A DNA stretch of 64,000 nucleotides from Dendrocalamus latiflorus (taxonomy: Eukaryota > Streptophyta > Magnoliopsida > Poales > Poaceae). Numbering within the stretch: the first letter of the stretch is position 1; each line of letters starts with the position of its first letter. Below the pieces are notes generated by a model. It worked only from the letters and a program-made list of their open reading frames with translations, ran no database searches and had not been told where the DNA came from. Both the position numbers and the translations under genes were made by a program. The stretch is from contig CM029669.1 in assembly GCA_017311315.1 (NCBI GenBank), forward strand, positions 19,293,683 to 19,357,682, in the 5' to 3' direction. Positions 9,920 to 21,404 of the stretch are shown here, in pieces.

Positions 9920-11594
9920 ATGGCATTGGAGGCCGTGGTGTTCTCGGAAGGATTCTTTGGATGTCACGCCATGGCGGCGGAAGGAGGAGGAGGAGCTTGG
10001 AGCAGGAGCAGCCATGGGTACGGTGGCATGGACGGGATGATGGAGTTGGACGGGAGCAACGCCTACTGTGTCGACGCGGTTGCAAGGTCCTCCGCGATGA
10101 CCCAGGGGCTTGAGGAGCCGGACAGCGGTTCCTCCGTGGCAGTGCTGCCGCCGGGGCACGGCGGTGGCTGTGGAAACGCGGACGGTGCTCTTGTTGGACA
10201 GGAGGGCGCTGCGGCGGCGGCGGTGACGCAGGCTGCGGGGAGGAGGAAGCGGCGCAGGGCCAGGAGGGTGAAGAACAGGGAGGAGGTGGAGAGCCAGCGG
10301 ATGAGCCACATCGCCGTCGAGCGCAACCGCCGCAAGCAGATGAACGAATACCTCGCCGTGCTCCGGTCCCTCATGCCGGCCTCCTACGTGCAAAGGGTAC
10401 GCCTAGCTAGCTAGGGCTTGATTAATACGCCTCAGCTCTTGATCCACATTGTTAATCTTCTTAGGAGGTAGGAGTGCTTCTACTGTAATTTGCCTACTTG
10501 ATTGATTAGGTTTTGTATACTTTTCTTTCGGAAATAAAAGCACAACATATATAGTAAAACTGAAACAGCTAGCCTAGCACATGACAGATCATCGAGTTGT
10601 GTGTATTGTTGATAGGGCGACCAGGCGTCCATAATTGGCGGCGCAATCAACTACGTCAAGGAGCTGGAGCAGCTGCTCCAATCCCTGGAGGCGCAGAGAC
10701 ACGTACGCCAGGAATGCCCCCTCGCCCCCGGCGACGCCTCCGCCGCGGTGCCCTTCGCGGGCGTCTTCACCTTCCCGCAGTACTCGATGAGCGCCGGCCG
10801 CTCCCCAACTACCGCAAACACGGCCTCTAAGGTCGACGACGGCAGTGACGTCGGCGGCAACGCCGACACCGGCGCCGAGGATTCGGCCTCGAAGCAGTCG
10901 GCCGTGGCGGACATCGAGGTGACCATGGTGGAGAGCCACGCCAACCTGAAGGTTCTGTCGCGGCGGCGGTCGAGGCAGCTGCTGAGGATGGTGGCCGGGC
11001 TGCAGGGGCACCGGCTCGCCGTGTTGCACCTCAACGTGGCCAGCGCCAGCCACATGGCCCTCTACTCTCTCAGCCTCAAGGTACATACGCATTCCCCAGC
11101 CTGCGTCTTTCGAAAATACTCCCTCCAGTTCAATTATAATGTTATTGAATTTTATAAACATATTATAATAATTAGTGATTAAAATTACATTTGAAGGATC
11201 ATATCAATGCCTAAAACTTTTTTTTGAACGGGAGGAGTGCCACTTCTGTTCTTATCTGAGACCACGGTGAAACAAATTAGCAGCTAGCTAGCCTCGCCTG
11301 CCGTGCATTGTCTGGGAGGACTCCTCGAATCCCTTCCCTCTCTGCGTGTTTTTAATGAAGTTGCATTGATTGGCATGCAGTTTTACATGGAGTACCGAGA
11401 ACGTAGTAGAAACAGCAGCTACTCCATTTTTGTTATCCAAATTAATGCATGGATATATATGAACTCCTCTGTCCCGCTGATGGCTGCTGCAGGTGGAAGA
11501 CGACTGCCAACTCTCGTCGGTGGACGACATCGCGACGGCGGTCCACCGCATCGTCGAGACAATCGAGCAAGAGGGGCAGCAGGGCTGTGGCTAG
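9920..11594 (+). CDS. bHLH transcription factor, group Ia (bHLH94/96-like)
   Basis: Exons 9920-10396, 10616-11080 and 11493-11594 join in phase to 347 codons including the stop (346 aa); both introns are GT...AG. The N-terminus MALEAVVF is the conserved start of group Ia proteins, so the in-frame upstream starts are treated as leader. A basic RRKRRRARRVKN stretch precedes the bHLH (about residues 122-180). The basic region reads SHIAVERNRRKQMNEY, with the His-Glu-Arg set known to contact E-box/G-box DNA; helix 2 includes GDQASIIGGAINYVKELEQL and the first intron cuts just before GDQAS. The C-terminus (about 240-345, DIEVTMVESHANLKVL...) is the ACT-like dimerisation fold of this group. Group Ia includes SPEECHLESS/MUTE/FAMA, but this one looks closer to bHLH94/96, whose roles are less clear. 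It should act in the nucleus. Confidence 0.9.
11117..11240. mobile_element. Stowaway-like MITE in bHLH intron 2
   Basis: TACTCCCTCCAGTTCAA at the left and TTGAACGGGAGGAGTG at the right are inverted ends of the Stowaway (Tc1/mariner) type. The interior is AT-rich and about 120 bp long. It lies wholly inside the second intron and does not disturb the splice sites. Confidence 0.6.
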
Positions 11595-12284
11595 CTTAAC
11601 TAGATCAGGAAAATTAGCAATGCCATTACATATGCATGTAACGAGCTAGTACTACATACTAGCTTCTAGGCAGCTAGCTAGCAATTGCTCTATGTAACTC
11701 TATGTACTCCACCGTTCTATGAATCTATGTGTCTTTTAATGATCTTTTGGTTTTTGACTATTTATGAAAGAAAATATAGAAACAGAGATTTACATGTGAT
11801 TTTAACTAATATAAATAAAATCACTACAATGTGTACTACAATCGATTTATAAACCTATCTTAAAAGACACTCCGTTTAAAAACTATATACATGTATATAT
11901 ATGTGTATATGTATATATACATGTGTGTATTTTTCAACGTACGTGTGTTGTGCGTGCATGGCCACTGCGATGTTTCATGGATGATGACCCACGCGAACGT
12001 TCTGAGTCTTTTTGGGCGTCGTACAATCGTACGTAGACACGACGTTCACCGTAGGCACCGGCGTGTTTCGACCCGTAGGAGATCCAACACGATCGACAGG
12101 CACAAATAGCAGAGTTTTCAGGGCCATGTTCGCCTCGTGAAGCATCGCTCCCTATCAAACAGGACAAAAGATTCCAAGGTTTTGCCCCGCCTTGCCTGTG
12201 GCCGTCCACACCCACTCAGTGGCAAGTTCGGTGGGTTCGGCAGCCGCCAGGCGGCCCACTGTACAGTGACTGGCCGGTCACATA
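11595..12284. other. intergenic downstream of the bHLH gene
   Basis: Holds the presumed 3' UTR and an alternating purine-pyrimidine tract at 11885-11930 (TATATACATGTATATATATG). A weak AT-rich MITE-like stretch lies at 11725-11880. No gene. Confidence 0.5.
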
Positions 12285-12503
12285 GGTTTATTCTTTTTGG
12301 CTGTGGCTTGTAATTTTTGGGTTGTTCGTGTGAGAGATTACAGAGTAACTGAAACACACGTGTGGTTTTTACCGATATAAATGAAGTCGGTATAGTATAT
12401 ACTACAATTAACTAATAAATCCTATATTGAAAAGATACTTTATTTAAAAGTTAAGTATCGTAGAAAAGTCAAAAGCTGAAACAAAAACTGAAAAAGAACA
12501 AGC
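12285..12503 (+). mobile_element. MITE family A
   Basis: About 220 bp. The left end GGTTTATTCTTTTTGGCTGT pairs with the right end ACTGAAAAAGAACAAGC. Internal landmarks GTGAGAGATTACAGAGTAAC, GATATAAATGAAGTCGGTAT and ACTTTATTTAAAAGTTAAG are shared with the copies at 24088 and 57228 (the latter reversed). No ORF and no resolved target duplication. Confidence 0.65.
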
Positions 12504-14217
12504 TTCACGGAATTGGCGGCCCATTGAATAGTGGCCGAGATGGTACGACCTGTATCGAAAGCGCACCGGGGTCGGCAGCAGTAGCTACTGCGACTGCACG
12601 TTAAACGACTGTACGCGATTTTGTTCGTCCATTTCCACCGATGAACGGCTCAGATTTTCGCTACAGTGCCTCCGACGCAGTACTCCTCTGCAGCGATCAC
12701 TGTTGGCACAGTACCTGAACAGTACTTGGGCGAACCTAGCCCTTGGATTCGGACCTGACAGCCGGTGGCGCGAGTGCTCAAGCTGCAGTCACACTACCGA
12801 TTACACAGGAACCAAGTCCATCGAAATCGGAATGGCCCGACATAATTTAAGATTGTAATATTCCAGGGCACTGCCCGCAATCTTGACAACCAACAAAACA
12901 CCCATGGGTACTTGCTTGCTTTGGCTTCCTAAAGTAGGCCACGCTCAGCGCATAGCTACATTTCAATACATCTATATATATACCATGGCAAATTCTTTGC
13001 CTAAGATTGTAGAAGTGAACGAGGCATTAACCAGAGTTGGATCTGCGTCGACCAGGAAGGGTTGACGAGCCATTTCTCTGAAAGAAGAGCATGAGGAGCT
13101 TTTGGGGAAAGAGCATGGGCCGGCGAGAGGGAGAGATGCTACTGAACGCTGGAAAGTAAGGTGATGGCGGTCTTGTTCTTTTAGATTTTTCAGGTGATTT
13201 TTGGTTTTTAGAAATCAAATTATGTTTAAATCAAAAATTATGTACATCACCGTTGATGAAAAAAATAACTATCAGCCGTAATCTAAACCTAAGAGAACAT
13301 GGACGGCCAAGCTGGAAATGATAGGAAAAGACGCGAGCTGGAAATGATAGGAAAAGACGTGCTGTGTTCGTGTCGTCCCACTGACCCATGGGAAAAGATT
13401 TAGCCCTTTTCCCTGACAGACCCTTTCGCCCTTTCTGCCTAAGCATGATTGATCCAACAGTTGAAAGGACCGCTGAAATGATCCGCCGCTCTCGAGATGT
13501 TTTATTATCTGGTGATTAGACCAATGTCACAAGACCGGTACACGTGGTGCGCGCTCCTCTCCACTGAAACTCGGTGGTGTTTCGTAAAAAAAGAAAAGAA
13601 AAACATAACCGATAAGACTTGGGTCAGCCCTTTTCCGACGATTTTTTATTTTAACTAGTAAACAGTAATGTTTGATAAATATTAGCGACGATAGAAGTTA
13701 GAAAGTTGGTATTAACTTTTTAGTGAGTCTATTATATAAACAAGGGATCAAATTATAGTGTAACATAAGATATTATAATATTTGGATCATCTTACAACTT
13801 ACGAAATTATAGCATAGTATAAAATACATAATATGTTAGAATGTGCAAAATGGTTAATGGATAGTAATAGATGATAGGAGCGGTTTGTAGAAACTAGGAT
13901 GTTCTTATTAGCTTTGGTTTTTACAAGCAGAAATTAAAAATCAAAGTCAATATGAACAGATACTAGGTCTCTAGCAAGAAGAAACATAATCTTGTTTTGC
14001 TTTTGCTTTTGAAATAACCGATCCTTTTATTCTTCTAAAAATAAACGTCCTATAAAGTTTTTTTATAAGAATAATACTTTATTGCCACTTGAAATAACGA
14101 AATGCTAGACATTATCGACATTTCCTGTGGCATACCTTCTTGTCTGCCCCCTGATTTTAGCTTCCTATCGCTAATTGGTTTGGCCATATGGGCGATACAT
14201 GCACATACACTAGTTCT
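12504..14217. other. intergenic
   Basis: No gene was supported. A 22-bp tandem duplication (AGCTGGAAATGATAGGAAAAGACG) sits at 13308-13360. The rest is AT-rich filler with short ORFs only. Confidence 0.5.
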
Positions 14218-14226
14218 TATAATGTA

Positions 14227-15013
14227 GGGCGAATTCTTTATTTGCTATACAAAGTTATCATTATTCCTAATATGCTATCGAAAAACCTGTGTTTCTTTCG
14301 GTGCCACTTGAAAAACTTTTCACATCCCATAGCTGTTAGGTCCTTTTATGCCATTTTTATTAGCTCTATTAGGTCCCTCAGCCGTTAGCACATAAAAACT
14401 TATCAGTTTTTTTTTTTTGAAATACCCATCTTGCTGCTCGTCTTCTCCCTTTGGTGGGCTTCCACTGTCGCATCCAGAAGCTCTTGAGCCTTGATAGCGT
14501 TTGCTCCCACATCCGATCTGGAGGTGGAGGACGACGCTGAGATGCTAGGGCTGGATCTAAAGGTGGAGGTACCACTGTGTTGTCAGGGGGGAGCTCTGCT
14601 CTCATGTGCATAGGCATGAAAGTCCTTTTGAAATATTTGTGAGCAGGCATGATACTCTTTCTGTTCGCAACTGAATTCCTAGACTGTTGCGGGATATATA
14701 AAGAACCTGTTTCCAAAAACAGGGTCTTACAAGGCCGGTGGAGGAGGGAAGGAGGACGGCGTCGGGAGGTGGGCGACGATGACTAGGAAAGAGAAGAGAG
14801 AGGGAGGTTGAAGAGAGGAAGAAGAAAAGGAAGAAAGGTCAAGGGGCATAATTGTTTTTTTGCACCTCTCATGGCGACAATGTCACGACGGGGTAGCGGA
14901 AGTGGCACGAGAGGGAGAGGGAATTTGATCCAATGGCACTTGAGGAAAAAGCAAAATTTCAGTGACATATCAAGGAAATTGGTAACATTTCATGACAAAT
15001 AAGGAATTTTCTC
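14227..15013. mobile_element. MULE with perfect 9-bp target duplication
   Basis: A perfect 9-bp direct repeat, TATAATGTA, flanks the element at 14218-14226 and 15014-15022. The ends GGGCGAATTCTTTATTTG and, reverse-complemented, GAGAAAATTCCTTATTTGTC are MULE-type. The inverted repeats run about 90 bp with substantial divergence (for example GGTGCCACTTGAAAA against AAGTGCCATTGGATC). The interior (14400-14900) is GC-richer with short ORFs on both strands, possibly captured sequence, but nothing recognisable. No transposase. Confidence 0.82.
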
Positions 15014-15129
15014 TATAATGTACTAATCCCTCTTCAATTCTTTACAAAATTCATATGCACCTTCAACTCATAATTCAATTAAATTACTGGATTCCTCATG
15101 TCCATGCAAGTAGATCAACACCAGGGCCC

Positions 15130-15375
15130 CCTTGTTTGGATTTTAGCTGTTGGCTTCTATCTTCTAGTTTTTTAATTTCATATTTTTCTGAATTTTTAGC
15201 TTTGTTTGGTTTTTTTTAACTTTTTTTATTCTTTTGCATTGTTCACGATAAACTAAACTGTTTTTTCTATTTTTAATTTTTTAAATTTAATTACACCAAA
15301 AAAAGTACTAGCAACTACAACGCAAAACAAGCCAGCTACAGTGCTAAATAGTGAAAAATAAGTCGAAATGCGTAT
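15130..15375 (+). mobile_element. MITE family B, copy 2
   Basis: Shares the ordered landmarks TTGTTTGGATTTTAGCTGTT, CTTTTGCATTGTTCACGATA, TTTAAATTTAATTACACC, AGCCAGCTACAGTG and AAATAAGTCG with the family B copies at 1395 and 54005. It is AT-rich with no ORF. Confidence 0.6.
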
Positions 15376-15595
15376 CACCTAAGTTTACATAGTCCCTCCA
15401 AATGCATCATCGCTAAACATATTGTATTAAGCAGTCATCACAAATGTCTATATATGGTTTATAGTGTCGATCTACTCAAATGGATATAAGGGCTCCAATG
15501 GTTCAACTGGATTATCAATTGGAGCTATGGATGAAACGTCATAAATTTTGAAAGATCAGCGAGCGATTAGTACAAGTAGGACTAGTGTATGTGCC

Positions 15596-16515
15596 TGTTG
15601 TAGAGGTGGTCCAACCTCGTGACTGGGCCTTGTAATTGATCCAATATGTAATAGACCCAATAATATAGAGGAATGCACCAATGTACCCTCACCTTTTGTA
15701 ATTATCAAAGGGGTAGAATGTGAATTTTCCATCATACCTCATTCATGTATATAAACCCCTAAGAGGGGTATGAGAAGGGGGATCCACTCATTTTACACAT
15801 GAGCTCTCTCTCCTGTCTCTAGTTCTCTCTAGTTCGTCGACACCAAGTCTGAATGGTAAGGGACGTACCGTGTGCGTTAGACATTTGTCCCGCCGCTGAC
15901 TTCGTCGATGACAAGTCTGAAGGGTGCGGGACGGATTGCGCACGCCACAGCTTCGACCCACTGCCACCTTCGTCGAACCCAAGTTCGAAGGGTGCAGGAT
16001 GGACCACGCGCGTCGCAGCTTATCTCGCCGCCGCCTTCATCGACCCCGTGTCCGAAGGGTGGGGGATGGATTGTGCGTGTCAGGTCTTCGTCTCGCTGTC
16101 GACATTATCGACGCCAAGTCCGAACGGTAGGGGACGGACCGCGCGCGTCAGAGATTCGTCCTACCACCAACTTCATCGATGATAAGTCCGAAGGGTGGAG
16201 AATGGACTACGCACGCAAGTTTTCGGTCTGTCGCCAACTTCGTGACTTGGACCATATGGCAGTCGTGACTTCGTCCAACCACATCGTGGTTGGGACTTCG
16301 TCAACCCGTCGACGCCTGTCAAAGGGTGGGTCCTGCTGCCGACTTTGTCCGACCGCCTCGTGGTTGGAGACGCTTCGTTTGACCCCCTCGTAGTCGGAAT
16401 TTCTCATCCTATCCTATTCATGTATATAAACCCTCAAAATGGATATAAGGGGGATCCACTCATTTTACACACGAGCGCTCTCTCTCTCTCTTATCTCTAA
16501 CTCTCTAGTTCTACC
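15596..16515 (+). mobile_element. LTR retrotransposon remnant with internal tandem repeats
   Basis: A direct repeat of about 105 bp, 15735-15838 and 16405-16512, shares TTCATGTATATAAACCC and GGGGGATCCACTCATTTTAC followed by CT-rich sequence. It looks like the 3' parts of two LTRs, and TGTTGTAGAGGTGGTCC at 15596 resembles the start of the LTR at 32275 (TGTCGTAGGGGTGGCCC). Between the repeats lie about five 65-75-bp tandem units, roughly 15855-16215. One unit (GAACGGTAGGGGACGG then ACCGCGCGCGTC) closely matches the 65-bp array at 40742-41265. So this is probably the collapsed remains of a relative of the 32-43 kb element. No protein domain survives. Confidence 0.6.
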
Positions 16516-18514
16516 TCCTCCCATGATGATAGGGATACCCTGTACTCCCTGTTGTAGCAAGTGCCTTATGACCAAACAAACTGGCAATAGGAAAATGAAG
16601 GTATTACAATTTGAAATGGCGACAAGATCTATACCACGTCAGCCTGTCACCATTTCAAATGTAAAAACACTCATGTGACAACTGAGTATTATTCTTGTAA
16701 AAATTTTCACGGGAGGTTTATTTTTGAGATACGAATACAAAATGGGCTATTATTTTTATAGAAAAACCAGAGTCTTCTCCCTTGTAGTCAGCAGTCAATG
16801 GATAATTGTGTCAACCAAACTCAACATCTGAACATGAGAAGAACTAATCACTTCGTTGAAAAGTTTAGGAGAAATGCACCAATCAAATCTTTGGAAAGTA
16901 ATGGCAAATTAGACAAGAAAGAACACAACTAAGAAGGCCAGGCCAGCACATTACCCATGATGACATAGCCTCCAAGGGTTGACTTCCAAAAGTATAGCCG
17001 TTAAAGGCTGAACACAGCAATAGCTTGGGCACTAAGTGCAGTCACATCTCCCGTCCTGTTTCTATCAAAAAAGGAAACAGAAACAAGCATTGAGCTGCGT
17101 AATGTTGGCCACGGTAAGTACTTGTGGCTGCACAGCCCATAATGTGCTGGCAACGCAGCCATATTTTTGATCGATGAAGTAAATTTGGGACAGCAAGACT
17201 GGTCAATAGTTAAGCACAGAGGTAAGTGCTATTCAGTATGTCAAAAAAGGGCGACACTGAGGTTTGGTCTAACTCGGTCTCATTCGGAGTTGAAAATTGT
17301 AACAAAATCAACATAGCACAGATAATGTCAGCATCAGCAATTCTACAGGGTAGCAGAAAAGCATTACATGCTTCGAAGCTACGTACTAGCCCATGTGGAA
17401 CATTCAAACTCATATTAAAAATAACTCAAAGCTCAGACAACTAGATTTTTAGAGGTAGTATACTAACATGGCGAGACCTAATTTACAGAACTAACTCGAT
17501 AGAACACGAGACTTTGGAGGAATTAGACATATTTCAACATATAAAGGAAAACAGACAAGTTGCCTGACAGCTTTCTCATTATATCATTGGATATTTCCAA
17601 ACTCAGGCCAATAAGTTACATGTTTCAGTGGCCTACTTAATATTTGATATTTTTAGCTGCTGTCTGAAAAGAATCACTTGAAGTAGGACCAGAACATCCC
17701 TAATAAACACGGCAAGAATAACTTCATAAAAATGATTCCTATATCTACAATATGTCGGACGGAAGTATCCCTTAATTCTTTAAATCACAGGGGCATTAGT
17801 AAATCGTAGAAAACTGACAGGAACTTTTAGATCCACTGGTGAAGTCTTGCAGAGAAACAACTTCACTGGAGATAAAAGCTAAGGATGCACTAAAAAGATA
17901 GGGACAAAAAGGACCCCAACTCTTCCGCCATACTCCAACCATTGAACCCAAGTTAGCTCCAGGAAATTCGCTATGTTCAACTAATAATATGCCAGTTTCA
18001 CCACATGCATGTCTAGATATCTACGTCATGTAGATTTTGCGCATATATCTCGTTCAGATTTTTTTTTATTTTTTCAACACAAGTTCATTCAGAATTTCAG
18101 TCAAGCAAAAAAGCAAAAAACATAAACATAAGCAAGAGACATTTTGTTTGGAGAAAGTAAGAAGCAAATCTACAAAGAAATATGCAAGCTAATTTTATTG
18201 TTTCATAGTATAATTTGCGGTATAATTGGCTTATTGCTCACCAACCTTTCATGCTACATGTGCACATTCAGAGAGTAAAGTTGATGCCCCCATCAAATAG
18301 CATAAAAGAAGCAGGCATCTTAACACATTTGCAGTTTTGTCTCTCTTGATTCCTAATCAAAACAAATTTACTTGATGAAAGAGATTTGGTACAAGTATAA
18401 AATACAGGAATAGGGAGACAGATAGTCAAGTGGCAAGAAGCTTCTTGTGAAGCTTGAGCATAACAACCACTCATAACAAGTTACATGCATCTACATCTTT
18501 TGATCCAAGCAAAG
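16516..18514. other. intergenic / 3' flank of the minus-strand gene
   Basis: AT-rich and without convincing exons. It may include the 3' UTR of the gene whose coding part ends at 18515. No repeats were recognised. Confidence 0.45.
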
Positions 18515-20050
18515 TTAATGGCCTCTCCTAAACAGGAAAGAAGGTAACTGCCTTACCAGATTCTTTTCACGTGAATTCATAAAATGTTGTTCATAACTAT
18601 CCTCCATTTGAGTCCCGAACTCCTGATGTCCACCCGATAAGAACACGTGTTTGAATGAGATAAAAAAAATTGCGGATATGAGAATAACTATCCAACAGCT
18701 TCCCATGATAACCTTATTCTGATAAAAAGTCGAAAATAAAGAGTTTAATATAGTTTAAATAAATAAAACGGTTCATCAAATATGTATTTATGCACATCCT
18801 ATCTCCTAAAATATGTGCTAGCAGGGGTGCAAGAACGCATATCAGGAAGTGTCCTCGAGGCAGAAATATGTCAAACGCTCAACTTGTTAGGCCAAAATTT
18901 GATACTTTCCACTTCTCATTTCCACATTATGAACATCTTGATCCATAAGCCCAAGATTACTAGCAACCAGAAGCAAATACAGCTAGCACATGAGCCTTCA
19001 GGCACTGGGTTCAAAATGATGGTATGGATCAGTCATCAGTGAGAAGATATGTCACCGAGATGCATGTAATACAACGATGTACACCACATAATTAAGCCAT
19101 TTCATAAGATTGTCTATGAATTCAATATTTTCTATTCAAAAAAGTAGTAAGAGTAATTGTTCTATATGTAATGGTTAGTTATTGGCTCATTGCATCTGTA
19201 TTCCACCTTTTATTGAGTCATGTATCAATTAGTTTGTTAATCCAACTCTTTTCAGCAGTTGGACTGGTTATACTTCAGAGAAAATGCCGATCGTAAACAG
19301 ATGGATATAATCTCGAATGACTAAGTATCAAGATGTTGGATCTCAAAATATAATTAAAAAACAAGAAAGCCTGCTAGGTCAATTCATCACGTTATATGTT
19401 TGTAGTCTGAAGACTGTAGTATGATTAGAAGGAAATTCACTACACAAGATAGAATCAACTATGACGCTCTGAATGAAACCATTGATAAACAAAGAAAAAA
19501 GGGAAGTGAAGTGATGAAAGAATAGGGTATGGGCACTAACTAATGAAAAGAGAGTTGTCATGTCTAATACAAGATAATTGAGATAGTTCACAACTTAAAG
19601 AAACTCGAGAAAAATCAGATTGCATTTACATCCACAAAGTCAGTGTACATCCTACAGGATGAGGAGTTTATCGACGAAGCTGTCATGTGTTCGCACAAAT
19701 CCTTATCCCAGTAGTATGAATCAACTATTAACATCAGTAAACAGGACAACAAAATATCACACAATGCATTTACTAAATCCATCTGAATGCAATTTAGAGG
19801 TTTTACCAAGAACGATGTCCTTCTCCACCAGTAAGAAACTCACCTCCCAGCGGCAACTGAGCACCTTGCCATTACTCTCCACATCACCATCCCGCGCTGC
19901 CGCGTGAAAATAGACGAGTAACAACGGCGAATTCACGGATTTTGATCGCGGTCGCGGCACGGTCTGCTCCACTGTTTTGCTGCCGTCTGCCGCGGCGGCC
20001 GCGGCTTCCTTCTCTCCCGGAGGATCCTGCTGGGCTCTCGATCGAGGCAT
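18515..20050 (-). CDS. small one-pass membrane protein, unknown function
   Basis: Exon 1 (20050-19844, 69 codons, MPRSRAQQDPPGEKE...) lies in a CpG-rich 5' region and ends GAG|GTGAGT. Exon 2 starts at 18718 after TTTTTATCAG and stays in frame: NKVIMGSCWIVILISAIFF and onward, a clear membrane segment, then an acidic tail. Reading straight through gives a stop at 18515 (137 aa in total). Alternatively, splicing out only 29 bases (18556-18528, GTAAGG...TTTAG) would give a tail ERPLTLLGSKDVDACNLL and a stop at 18471; such an intron is too short for plants, so I prefer read-through. ATG 20198 opens another frame and is probably leader. I do not recognise the family. Intron 1 (1125 bp) could hide another exon. 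Confidence 0.5.
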
Positions 20051-20331
20051 TCCACGAACACCTGGTGCGCATAGGCTTTGGCGCTTTCCAGTCTTCGCTC
20101 GGAGGTCGCCGGGAGGCCGGAGGCACGGGTGGAGCGGCTCGGTGGTCGCGTCGGCGGTTGGGCGCCGGCGGGGAGATCTGATTAGGTTGGGCCGCCATTT
20201 GGATCGCGTCTCATCGGCGATCGCGGATGGACTACCAACGTACGCCGTTGGATTAGAACTGTACGTTCAGGATTGAAACTAGTAAAGAGATTTTTACCCA
20301 AATGTTCTATGTAAGTCCAATTTATTGGCGA

Positions 20332-20362
20332 CTAGTAGAGTTCCCGTGCTAACGCCACGGCG
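20332..20362 (-). mobile_element. Helitron-like 3' end
   Basis: Read on the minus strand, GCCGTGGCGTTAGCACGG (able to form a CCGTG/CACGG hairpin) is followed by GAACTCTACTAG and then host T. Hairpin plus CTAG|T is the standard plant Helitron terminus. A possible 5' end on the same strand, TCTCTACAAGTAAATG with A before it, lies at 26164-26149, which would make a 5.8-kb element enclosing the kinase fragment. The 5' end differs from the usual TCTCTACTA and is uncertain. Confidence 0.55.
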
Positions 20363-21404
20363 GCATTTCAGGGATGCACATGAAAACAACCAAATGACGA
20401 TATTTTTTTCATAGTTTAAGTTTCACGCAATTGTATATCATCATGTATATAATCTGGAAAACACTCATGTATATCACCAGCAAGTTTAGGTCATGAAATT
20501 ACAAGCCTAGGCCAATTATAATGCATAACAAGGCAATAATTATAATGAACAAATACAAGCACATGTGGTAGTACAGTACTAAAATATCGCAAGAAAGCTC
20601 ATATGGCCAGTACGCCTATTGGTATCCAGAGGTAAAACTCACTTGGTGAGATAATCAGCATTCAAACAATTACAATGGAAGCTGTTCCAGTTTGTTAAGC
20701 TCGCAATAGTAGTTGATGCCTTTGATGTCTTTCCATCATACATATTATTGTTTTAGATAAAATTCCATCATGCATATTATCATCTTAAAATTCCACCTAT
20801 AGTATTTTTTTCTACTGGAATGAGCAATATTGAAATAAGAATTAAATAAAAGAACCCACAGGAAACTAACATTTCTGCCAATGATGCAAATATCGGCGAA
20901 GCCACTAACAACCCAACCATAATGCTGAGGAGTTTGATCTTTCTTGCACACAGTGACATACTGACATGTACCTCATGATGTGTATTTTCATGGTGTCACC
21001 AATCCAAGCAAGAAAAGGGTTTTCTTTCTAAAAAAACAGCAACTTCTTGAGTTATGCATTTCAGTCATATGCACACATGGTACTGCCTTGTGTAATTAAA
21101 AAAAATTGACTAAAAAACTGACCTGACTGTACTATGCAGAAGTACAAAATTGAGAGATGATATGAGCCTAGCGGTAAAATAAAAAACAAACAAACTGCAT
21201 GCACACACAGAACATTTTCGACATGATGGCCGCAAACTACATCAGATCACAACTTTATACCATTAAGCGGTCTGTGTGAATCCCTAGAGTTAATTAAATA
21301 TAACAGTTCTCTTTTTCTTTCTTTCTACACCAAAGCAGCATCAAACATGCTAATTTTCCAAGAATTCTAGAACGCCCCTAACGACTCTATGAGGCTATGA
21401 CCAT
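20363..21404. other. AT-rich, no gene
   Basis: Lies between the Helitron-like end and the last kinase exon. I looked for the missing 3' kinase exons on the minus strand and found none. Confidence 0.5.
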
